NCBI GenBank assembly: GCA_027310325.1
Contig: DAIDBB010000542.1
Location: 1-5,873, forward strand
DNA length: 5,873 nucleotides
Reading direction: 5' to 3'
DNA from: a bacterium
Lineage (GTDB): Bacteria; Desulfobacterota; GWC2-55-46
Shown here: piece after piece, positions 1-5,299 of the stretch
Numbering within the stretch: the first letter of the stretch is position 1
Layout of the letters: each line of letters opens with the position of its first letter
Notes under the pieces: model-generated
Database searches by the model: none
Seen by the model: only the letters and a program-made list of their open reading frames with translations
What the model was told of the DNA's origin: nothing
Program-made: the position numbers and the translations under genes

Positions 1-2
1 CC

Positions 3-347
3 AAGGCCATAAAAAAGGCTTCAATGGAACTTGCCGATAAGATGATAGCGCAGATACTGGAAAAATGGTCTCAGGGCAATAACATCATCATTAAGATGAT
101 CGGGGTCACCGATTACAAGGACGTTGCTGATTTAAAGGATGTACTTAAGACGCAGATAAACGGCATAAAGGCGGTCGATCAGAGGAAGTTTGAAGGGGGC
201 GAGGTTGTGCTTGAGGCCGAGTCGCGGGTGCCCGCTCACGATATCGCTGACGAGATCTCCGGGCTTCCGGGCGCTCCCTATAAGGTGGTATACACTTCCG
301 CAAACATAATCGAAATAGTCGTAAACGCAGCTGCCGACCGCAGATAA
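3..347 (+). CDS. C-terminal part of an uncharacterised envelope protein with a FlgT/LpoB-like alpha/beta domain (5' end outside window)
   Basis: The reading frame is open from the first complete codon at base 3 to TAA at 345-347. An internal ATG at 24 has no ribosome site and lies inside a helix-like stretch (KAIKKASMELADKMI), so I read this as the end of a longer gene, not a 107-residue protein. What is visible is an amphipathic helix ending in LEKW, then a beta-alpha-beta-beta-alpha-beta pattern: strand NNIIIKMIGV, helix around DVADLKDVLK, the turn INGIKAVDQR, strand EVVLEAES, helix AHDIADEISG, and last strand NIIEIVVN. This resembles the small C-terminal domain seen in uncharacterised proteins encoded near CsgG/FlgT/LPP20 genes, which is family knowledge from memory. 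It ends 36 bases before the next gene on the same strand and is probably the upstream operon member. No catalytic residues are evident. Function unknown. Confidence 0.75.
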   Translation, partial: KAIKKASMELADKMIAQILEKWSQGNNIIIKMIGVTDYKDVADLKDVLKTQINGIKAVDQRKFEGGEVVLEAESRVPAHDIADEISGLPGAPYKVVYTSANIIEIVVNAAADRR

Positions 348-373
348 TGAACGCGCCGTAATATCCGGCTTTC

Positions 374-383
374 GAGGAAAGGG
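374..383 (+). promoter_or_regulatory. Ribosome binding site deciding a TTG start
   Basis: The purine-rich run GAGGAAAGGG directly precedes TTG at 384; the core GAGGA (374-378) sits five bases upstream of it. In this frame a TGA lies at 348-350, and no ATG or GTG occurs between that stop and the signal peptide. TTG 384 is therefore the only start that keeps the lipoprotein signal sequence. Confidence 0.7.
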
Positions 384-1766
384 TTGATCAGAAAAAAAAA
401 TTTATTATTTCTTTGCGGCCTTGTTTTGCTTCTGGTCTCCTGCGCCGCCGCGCCTCCGATACGACCGCCGGACCCTCTTAACCCAGTGTGGACGGTAGCT
501 GTATTACCGGTATATAACGTTACCAACGACGTCGAGGGCCCGGAGGTAACAAGGTCCATAGCCGAGAGGTTTATCGGTAACCTTCATTATAAGAGCGTCC
601 CGCTTAAGGAGGTCGACCGGATACTGAGGGACCGGATGGGGATTACGCTCGGTAGCCAGCTACCCCTCACTACCGCGCAGGACCTGGGCCGGACCCTTGG
701 GGTCGACGGAGTCCTTTACGGTTACCTACTTGATTATGACGTGCTCACCGCTGGCATTTATAACGTGAACAGGGTAAGGGCCGGCTTTAAACTCGTCGAT
801 ACGAAGACGGGTACGGTGATTTGGTCGAGGGGGCAGGGCGTTAAAAGCGAGATCGTATCCGGCAAGGCCGGCGTTGGGGTAGAGGTCCTTGAAGGCATAA
901 AGGATATAAAGACCGGCGGGCAGTATAAGACAATCGAAGGACTTAGCGACATACCGGGCATATCGAACTGGCGCCTCATGGGCATCATCCCCACGCGGAC
1001 AATTGAGGAGGCGGGGATACTTTCCCTCGGACAAAAGATCGTCACAAAGACCTTCGGCGTTTATCTAAGGCCAGAGACCAATGTGATGATGAGGATAATC
1101 TTCAGTGACTTCCCTGCCGGTCCGGGGGCGTCGCCCGAGATAGTCACGTCTAATACAGCCGTCCCTGAGGTACGGGAACTTCCACGGATTGACGTAATAT
1201 TCGAATTCATGACGCTAAACGAGAAAAAATTCATTTCAGACGTCTCGCTCAGGTCTTTTCAAAAGCTGAAGAACAGGGAGTCGGTATTAAAAGGCATGGT
1301 CATTGAATCGGGCAAGAGTTTCATGGCTGATCTCGATCTTCCTACCGCCGGTCACGTCGGCCCATGGCCCACAAAGGTGGGGCTCCTTAAGAAGGCCGAG
1401 GAATCCAGGTTCTACGTAATCTATCCTGAATTCAAGAGATACGTCGAAGAGGCATTAAGCCCTGCCGCAGGGCCCGATGTCTTAAAAGAAAAATGGGGCG
1501 AGGAGACCATAGACGGGCATCCGTTCGAGAAATATAAGGCGGGCGTGACCGGGACGGACGGAGTCTACCATGAATGGCTCTTGTGGGCGGCCAAGGACCT
1601 CGACGGTATCATCGTAAGGGCCGAGTTTGAGGATAAGCTCTCCCGAGAAACGTTTGAACTCAAAAATGTAAAGATCGGTACTCCCGCCAAGGGACTCACT
1701 TTCGAGGTGCCGCCTGGATATTCGAAAGCCGTGGATTTCATGGAAGTGATAAACGAAAAGAGATAA
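384..1766 (+). CDS. Outer-membrane lipoprotein: DUF799/GNA1162-like domain joined to a LolA/DUF4412-like domain
   Basis: A 460-residue secreted lipoprotein. Residues 1-20 are a type II signal peptide (RKK basic start, hydrophobic core, lipobox LVSC with Cys20); Ala at +2 favours outer-membrane sorting. Residues about 35-155 resemble DUF799/GNA1162 lipoproteins: strand WTVAVLPVYNVTNDVEGP, helix RSIAERFIGN, then VPLKEVDRILRDRMGIT, the LGVDGVLYGYLLDYDV strand and FKLVDTKTGTVIWSRG. Residues about 156-260 extend this half and match nothing I recognise. Residues about 268-447 look like a LolA/LolB-fold module of DUF4412 type: FYVIYPEFKRYVEE, GEETIDGHPFEKYKAG, HEWLLWAAKDLDGIIVRAEF and a closing LTFEVPPGY. 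That fold binds lipid or hydrophobic ligands in LolA/LolB, but ligand binding here is inference. DUF799 proteins are usually near 200-220 residues, so this is roughly double. The gene starts at TTG and ends 41 bases before the CsgG-like gene. Domain calls are from pattern recognition, not a profile search. Confidence 0.85.
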   Translation: MIRKKNLLFLCGLVLLLVSCAAAPPIRPPDPLNPVWTVAVLPVYNVTNDVEGPEVTRSIAERFIGNLHYKSVPLKEVDRILRDRMGITLGSQLPLTTAQDLGRTLGVDGVLYGYLLDYDVLTAGIYNVNRVRAGFKLVDTKTGTVIWSRGQGVKSEIVSGKAGVGVEVLEGIKDIKTGGQYKTIEGLSDIPGISNWRLMGIIPTRTIEEAGILSLGQKIVTKTFGVYLRPETNVMMRIIFSDFPAGPGASPEIVTSNTAVPEVRELPRIDVIFEFMTLNEKKFISDVSLRSFQKLKNRESVLKGMVIESGKSFMADLDLPTAGHVGPWPTKVGLLKKAEESRFYVIYPEFKRYVEEALSPAAGPDVLKEKWGEETIDGHPFEKYKAGVTGTDGVYHEWLLWAAKDLDGIIVRAEFEDKLSRETFELKNVKIGTPAKGLTFEVPPGYSKAVDFMEVINEKR

Positions 1767-1791
1767 TATATGCAGGCAAATTTAAAAATAA

Positions 1792-1798
1792 AGGAGGT
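1792..1798 (+). promoter_or_regulatory. Strong ribosome binding site of the CsgG-like gene
   Basis: AGGAGGT is a near-perfect anti-16S match, nine bases before ATG 1808. It is the strongest such site among the operon genes and lies in an A/T-rich 41-base gap, suggesting high translation of the CsgG-like subunit relative to the TTG-started gene upstream. Confidence 0.7.
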
Positions 1799-1807
1799 TT
1801 TAGCCTT

Positions 1808-2788
1808 ATGATAAAGGTTTCCGGCGGATTAAGAGCTGTCCTCTTAAGGGTCTTCTTGCTCCTCTTCGCAGTTCAGGCCGCGTTTTTCCTGACATCCTGC
1901 TCCGTGACGACGAAAGGGGCTGTGAAAGAAGACATAACGCTTACGGAGCAGACGAAAAAGCTCGAAGCGGAGGGGCTTAAGTATAACGGGCCGCTGTATA
2001 ATATAGCCATAATAAGCTTCGCCAATAAGACCCCCGGAAAGGTCCTCGGCGTAGGCGGGGCGGCTACCGACATTTTAAGGACCATCGTCAAAAAGTCAGG
2101 TCTTGAGCCGATAGTCCTCTCTGAAGGCGAGATGCGGCAGCAGGAAAGGCTCATCGCGCTCCAGCAGTCGGGGGCCCTGAAGACGGGGAAAAAGAATGCG
2201 GCAGAGGGTTTTGAAGACGTGGACTTCAGGATCTCAGGGGCCGTGACGTCATATTCCGAATACGAAGAGGCGTCGGACGTACTGCTCGCTCAGAGCAAGA
2301 CTCACATAGCCAAGGTGCAGGTCGATTACGCCCTTGTAGATGTTGCAAGCGGCAAGACGCTCGTCGCCGAATCAGGCACGGGCGAGTACAGTAAAAAGAC
2401 CGGCGGGGTCCTGGGGTTCGGCGCGAAGTCGACCGAGGACGTAAGCCTTAGGGAAGGGGCATTGAGGGACGCCCTTACCAAGGCCATGACCACGATGATA
2501 GAAAAACTTAACGCTCTCCCCTTCAGGACCTATGTCCTTGCCGCGGATAGCGATTCGGTCACCATAAGGGCCGGCACAAAAAGCAGGCTTCCGATAGGGA
2601 CGGTACTTTCAGTCTTCAGGCAAGGCGAGGACCTCGTCGACCCTGAAACAGGCAGGGTCCTGGGAAAACGTGAAAAGAAGATAGGTGAAATAGCTATATC
2701 GTCGCACCAGGGCGTATACATATCAGAAGCGAGCATAAAATCCGGGATAGGTTTTAAGGCCGGTGATGTCGTAAGATCGGAGAAGTAG
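1808..2788 (+). CDS. CsgG-family outer-membrane lipoprotein with FlgT_C-like C-terminal domain
   Basis: A 326-residue lipoprotein. The signal peptide has a somewhat long N-region and hydrophobic core, ending in lipobox LTSC at Cys31, with Ser at +2 (outer membrane). Residues about 60-238 follow the CsgG pattern: first strand YNIAIISFANKTPG, helix GGAATDILRTIVKKSG, then LSEGEMRQQERL, the strand VDFRISGAVTSYSEYEE, KVQVDYALVDVASGKTLVAES, a glycine-rich turn GGVLGFGAKS and helix REGALRDALTKAMTTMIEKL. Residues about 239-325 form a small beta domain with IGTVLSVFR, DPETGRVLGKREKKIGEIA and GFKAGDVV, close to the FlgT C-terminal domain pattern. E. coli CsgG, the curli secretion pore, is near 277 residues and lacks this tail. 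The loop forming the CsgG constriction looks shortened here, and the membrane hairpins also look short, so pore formation is uncertain. The stop TAG lies inside the next gene's ribosome site. The family call is firm; curli export is not supported, since no curlin genes are seen. Confidence 0.88.
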   Translation: MIKVSGGLRAVLLRVFLLLFAVQAAFFLTSCSVTTKGAVKEDITLTEQTKKLEAEGLKYNGPLYNIAIISFANKTPGKVLGVGGAATDILRTIVKKSGLEPIVLSEGEMRQQERLIALQQSGALKTGKKNAAEGFEDVDFRISGAVTSYSEYEEASDVLLAQSKTHIAKVQVDYALVDVASGKTLVAESGTGEYSKKTGGVLGFGAKSTEDVSLREGALRDALTKAMTTMIEKLNALPFRTYVLAADSDSVTIRAGTKSRLPIGTVLSVFRQGEDLVDPETGRVLGKREKKIGEIAISSHQGVYISEASIKSGIGFKAGDVVRSEK

Positions 2789-2791
2789 GAG
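2787..2791 (+). promoter_or_regulatory. Ribosome binding site overlapping the upstream stop codon
   Basis: AGGAG begins inside the TAG stop (2786-2788) of the CsgG-like gene and sits five bases before ATG 2797. The overlap suggests translational coupling between the CsgG-like and TPR-SLH genes, as expected for subunits needed together. Confidence 0.6.
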
Positions 2792-2796
2792 CCAAG

Positions 2797-4002
2797 ATGA
2801 AAAAAAGTTTGAATGCGGCGATATTGTTCCTGGGTCTTCTCGTGGCGGCTTTCGGGTGCGCGAGGCCGACCGTGAAGTGCGTTTCCCCGGAAGACAACCC
2901 AACGCATCATTATCTCCGGGGCATGAAACTCCTCGAAGACAAAAAGGTAGACGAAGCCTCAGCCAAATTCGAAAGGGCCCTTTATTGCGACGATGAGTTC
3001 GCCCCGGGATACGCCGGCGCGGCTATAGCTGGAGCCGTCAAGATAGCCTCGACTCCCGAAGGAGCTCAGGCCGATTCCGACAAGGTCTATCAGAACCTTA
3101 AATATGCCTTCAAGTACTCGGAGTCGAAGGAAGACGAGTTCGCGTCCTACGTCGCCTCTATGAGGGTGTATACGTCGCTTAAGCCTAAAAAGTGGCTTCC
3201 TAAAGCCGAAGACGATTACAGAAACGCCATGAAGCGCAGGGTGGACGAGAAAAAACTTGTTTATTACGACGGCAGGGAAGGGGCCACATATTTCATGGGT
3301 GTGGCTTATCTGGAGGCAAGGGACTTCGAGCCGGCAAGGGATATGTTCAGTAACGTCCTCAGTGGCAGGAGCGATAGCAAATGGAACGGACCTGCCGACA
3401 GGCGCTGGAAAAAGACGGATAAGATAGTGAGGGCTTTGGCCGGGACTACCGTGGGCGACGTCGGTAAGGAAATAGCCGTGATGGATTCGGTCACGAGGGG
3501 CGATATGGCCGCGTTACTGGTGGACGAGCTTAAGATCGACAAGCTTTTCGCCGGGAAGATACCGGTAAGGCCGGAGGCCGATAAGATGAAGCCCGATGTC
3601 ATCCCGTCCGACCTCATCGGCAGCCCATTCATGGACGAGGCCCTTACGATGATGAAATGGAAGGTGCGCGGTTTCCAACCGGTATATGACGCGGTCTCAA
3701 AATCTTACGCGTTCAAGCCCGATGAGAAGATGACAAGGAAGGAGTTCGCGCTGGCCCTTGAGGATATCCTCATAAAGGTCACAGGTAACGAAAGCCTCTC
3801 GACCTCTTTCCTTGGCCATGGGAAGTCCCCTTTCCCTGACGTGCCTTCGACTTCCGCCTGGTACAATGCCGTAATGAACGTTACGACCAGGAACATAATG
3901 GAAACGGAACTCTCGGGCGAATTCAGGCCTGATGACGCGGTAGACGGGGCGGAGGCGTTGCTCGCCGTAAGGATATTTAGACAAAGGCTTAATATCTATT
4001 GA
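2797..4002 (+). CDS. TPR-like and SLH-like repeat lipoprotein
   Basis: A 401-residue probable lipoprotein. The N-terminus MKKSLNAAILFLGLLVAAFGC gives a type II signal with Cys21; the lipobox AFGC is less canonical because Phe is at -2. Residues about 36-75 form a TPR-like pair (HHYLRGMKLLEDKKVDEASAKFERALYCDD is helical with TPR spacing). Residues about 162-190 look like a second TPR (GATYFMGVAYLEARDFEPARDMFSNVL). The C-terminal half carries SLH-like segments: VTRGDMAALLVDEL near 232-245, FKPDEKMTRKEFALALEDIL near 306-325, and the best copy at 345-397 with FPDV, SAWYNAVMNV and GEFRPDDAV. SLH modules bind pyruvylated cell-wall polymers in Firmicutes, or peptidoglycan-linked polymer in some diderms such as Thermus and Veillonella; binding here is inferred. 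It lies eight bases after the CsgG-like gene, a position comparable to that of the helical DUF4810 lipoprotein in the Neisseria triad. Confidence 0.85.
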   Translation: MKKSLNAAILFLGLLVAAFGCARPTVKCVSPEDNPTHHYLRGMKLLEDKKVDEASAKFERALYCDDEFAPGYAGAAIAGAVKIASTPEGAQADSDKVYQNLKYAFKYSESKEDEFASYVASMRVYTSLKPKKWLPKAEDDYRNAMKRRVDEKKLVYYDGREGATYFMGVAYLEARDFEPARDMFSNVLSGRSDSKWNGPADRRWKKTDKIVRALAGTTVGDVGKEIAVMDSVTRGDMAALLVDELKIDKLFAGKIPVRPEADKMKPDVIPSDLIGSPFMDEALTMMKWKVRGFQPVYDAVSKSYAFKPDEKMTRKEFALALEDILIKVTGNESLSTSFLGHGKSPFPDVPSTSAWYNAVMNVTTRNIMETELSGEFRPDDAVDGAEALLAVRIFRQRLNIY

Positions 4003-4023
4003 CCGCCTGGTTCTGCGCTTAGA

Positions 4024-4028
4024 AGGAG
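4024..4028 (+). promoter_or_regulatory. Ribosome binding site of the LPP20-like gene
   Basis: AGGAG, within AAGGAGATATA, is five bases before ATG 4034. This supports that ATG as the start, which also gives a complete signal peptide. Confidence 0.65.
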
Positions 4029-4033
4029 ATATA

Positions 4034-4873
4034 ATGAAAAGGTCTTTGGTTTTGCCGTTTATCATCGTTACTCTTCTTGCAGGGGTGCTCTTTGCAGAGG
4101 GGGAGCAGAAAGAGCGCGAAACCGCGGACCTCAAACAGGCATTTATCTCCGGAGCCCTAGTGGCAAAGGGTGAGGGGGCGGCCCCGACGCAGGCAGACCT
4201 GACGTACTCCCAGAAAAGGATTTTGGCTCTTAGGTCCGCCAAGGTCGTGGCGTTAAGGGAGGCTGCAGAGATAATTAACGGCGTGAGGGTCAGCGGAGAG
4301 ACCAAGGTCGCCAATGCAGCCGCGGAGTCCGATACAATACGCACAGCTGTAAGGGGGATAATAAGGGGGGGCCAAGTAATAAAGGAGACTTACGATCCCG
4401 TTTCGGGAACCGGCGTTGTCTTTGTCTCCATCCCGCTTAATGGCCTTGCGGGGCAATTGGTGCCTCAGATGGGCTCAATTCTGCCCGCTACAAATCCTGA
4501 ATACAGTCCTCGGGGCGACGCTATCCTGGCCGGGACTTATGACGGTCTCATAGTGGACAGCAGAGACCTTCCCCTCAAGCCCGCTCTTATAAACAGGGTC
4601 ATCACGAAAGACGGGGAGCTGATATACGACCCCTCGGCGCTGCCGCAAAATGTCCTTGTAGAAAGGGGGCCGGCCGGATATACTAACGACATCGAGAAGG
4701 CCAGGGCAATACTGGCGGCTTGGGGCTCGAAAAACCCGCTGGTCGTCAGGGCCGCCGGTGTCGTTAGATCGACAGACGCCGAGGTCGCCCCAGTGGACGC
4801 GAGGCTCATCTTCGGCTCAAACCAGGATAATAAATACCTTCAGGCCGCAAAAGTCGTCTTTGTTATCAAGTAG
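4034..4873 (+). CDS. LPP20-family periplasmic protein without lipidation cysteine
   Basis: A 279-residue exported protein. Residues 1-21 are a type I signal peptide, cleaved probably after VLFA (Ala21). The protein contains no cysteine at all, so it cannot be a lipoprotein, unlike Helicobacter LPP20 or Vibrio FlgP. Residues about 41-137 follow the LPP20 pattern: the strand LVAKGEGAAP, a long helix with LALRSAKVVALREAAEIINGVRV, the alanine-rich NAAAESDTIRTAVRGII, GGQVIKETYDP and the closing strand TGVVFVSIPLNG. Residues about 168-279 form a second conserved-looking domain beginning TYDGLIVDSRDLPLKPAL, with INRVITKDGELIYD and NPLVVRAAGV; I have seen this arrangement in uncharacterised LPP20 proteins but can give it no function. 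It is the fifth gene of the operon, 31 bases after the TPR-SLH gene. A soluble periplasmic partner of the lipoproteins is the likely role, by analogy with FlgP and FlgT. Confidence 0.82.
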   Translation: MKRSLVLPFIIVTLLAGVLFAEGEQKERETADLKQAFISGALVAKGEGAAPTQADLTYSQKRILALRSAKVVALREAAEIINGVRVSGETKVANAAAESDTIRTAVRGIIRGGQVIKETYDPVSGTGVVFVSIPLNGLAGQLVPQMGSILPATNPEYSPRGDAILAGTYDGLIVDSRDLPLKPALINRVITKDGELIYDPSALPQNVLVERGPAGYTNDIEKARAILAAWGSKNPLVVRAAGVVRSTDAEVAPVDARLIFGSNQDNKYLQAAKVVFVIK

Positions 4874-4955
4874 GCGCGCGAGGTCCTTGGACGCACAAAG
4901 CCGTTTTAACAGGACGCGGAAAAACTCTTTGAGAGAACCTTTTTGGCGCTGCGCA

Positions 4956-5024
4956 CGGCAATTGTTTAACGTACCTCAAGCATAAATGACGCTATTCCTG
5001 TACAATTCATTGAACGAATTGCCG
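4956..5024. repeat. Imperfect hairpin A
   Basis: CGGCAATT at 4956-4963 pairs with AATTGCCG at 5017-5024. After one bulged G (5016) the stem continues with GTTTAA (4964-4969) against TTGAAC (5010-5015), one pair being G-U. Further in, GTAC at 4971-4974 can pair with GTAC at 5000-5003. The apical part contains GCATAAATG (4980-4988). Confidence 0.55.
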
Positions 5025-5069
5025 ACAGCATGGACAGGTTTCTCTCAACTCGGACTTTAATAGAAAAAT

Positions 5070-5104
5070 TGAAGAATCTCCGCATAAATGGCGGAGATTC
5101 TTCA
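5070..5104. repeat. Perfect 14-bp inverted repeat (hairpin B)
   Basis: TGAAGAATCTCCGC (5070-5083) is the exact reverse complement of GCGGAGATTCTTCA (5091-5104), with a seven-base loop ATAAATG. On the + strand no T tract follows. On the - strand the stem is followed by AATTTTTCTATT, which resembles an intrinsic terminator for leftward transcripts, although no leftward gene is visible here. Confidence 0.8.
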
Positions 5105-5105
5105 T

Positions 5106-5181
5106 GGCAAGGAATGGTCATTTGTATTGCCCCCGGCTCACGAAGTGAAAAGGCGAGCTATAAAAATGTTAATTCCTTGCC
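5106..5181. repeat. Imperfect hairpin C (76 bases)
   Basis: GGCAAGGAAT (5106-5115) pairs perfectly with ATTCCTTGCC (5172-5181). After a symmetrical three-base mismatch, CATTT (5119-5123) pairs with AAATG (5164-5168). Inside, GCTC (5136-5139) and GAGC (5155-5158) or CAC/GTG around 5139-5147 could pair further. It starts one base after hairpin B ends. Confidence 0.65.
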
Positions 5182-5185
5182 GATT

Positions 5186-5261
5186 GAAGCCGTTGAAGAC
5201 GGATTCAACAAGTTTCTCCCAAAAAGGGTTTTTCAGCAAGCTGTTTAAGGTCAACGGCTTC
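5186..5261. repeat. Imperfect hairpin D (76 bases)
   Basis: GAAGCCGTTGA (5186-5196) is the exact reverse complement of TCAACGGCTTC (5251-5261). Beyond an asymmetrical internal loop, AACA (5207-5210) and GTTT (5212-5215) can pair with AAGC (5238-5241) and TGTT (5242-5245), leaving one bulged A and one G-U pair. The apex holds CCCAAAAAGGGTTTTT. It begins four bases after hairpin C. Confidence 0.6.
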
Positions 5262-5277
5262 GTCGGCGCTCAAGTCG

Positions 5278-5284
5278 AGGAGGT
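5278..5284 (+). promoter_or_regulatory. Distant ribosome binding site of the beta-barrel gene
   Basis: AGGAGGT is a strong match but lies 15 bases before ATG 5300, longer than the usual five to ten. A weaker AGGG at 5286-5289 is ten bases away. No alternative in-frame ATG, GTG or TTG lies between, and the ATG gives a good signal peptide, so the start stands. Spacing may be compensated by structure or may lower expression. Confidence 0.5.
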
Positions 5285-5299
5285 CAGGGCTTTATTGAA

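Larger units (their letters stand above)
4874..5299. other. 426-base gene-poor region with clustered hairpins
   Basis: No convincing gene lies here. The first part (4874-4955) holds only weak structure, such as a four-base CTCT/AGAG stem near 4925-4935. From 4956 to 5261 four hairpins follow one another. Composition looks richer in A and T than the flanking genes. Small forward frames (4986-5060, 5030-5248, 5088-5303) have no good ribosome site and no recognisable domain. I found no clear sigma-70 promoter and no strong terminator on the + strand. It could be a structured untranslated leader or small RNA, a decayed mobile element, or the break between two transcription units. Confidence 0.6.

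Noticed and set aside
24..347. ATG 24 as the true start of a 107-residue protein
   Set aside because: The frame is open to the window edge, the ATG lacks a ribosome site and signal peptide, and it falls within a continuous helix pattern.
1762..1807. Possible -10 box GATAAT before the CsgG-like gene
   Set aside because: No matching -35 element 16-18 bases upstream, and the gap is only 41 bases inside an apparent operon.
3697..4344. 215-codon minus-strand frame
   Set aside because: It is antisense to the SLH and LPP20 coding regions, which have clear family patterns, signals and ribosome sites; it has no such support itself.
4905..4950. Possible terminator after the LPP20-like gene (CTCT/AGAG stem with flanking A5 and T5)
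   Set aside because: The stem is only four pairs and the T run starts four bases after it; too weak to call on either strand.
4986..5060. 24-codon frame starting ATG 4986
   Set aside because: No ribosome site, overlaps hairpin A, and no recognisable signal or regulatory peptide features.
5217..5233. CCCAAAAAGGGTTTTT as an intrinsic terminator
   Set aside because: A three-pair stem with an A5 loop is not stable; it is better seen as the apex of hairpin D.
5030..5248. 72-codon forward frame
   Set aside because: No ribosome site or known domain, and it crosses all of hairpins B and C and most of D, so its composition is better explained by the repeats.
4956..5261. Integron attC or CRISPR array
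   Set aside because: The hairpins lack paired RYYYAAC/GTTRRRY ends, and there are no regularly spaced identical direct repeats.
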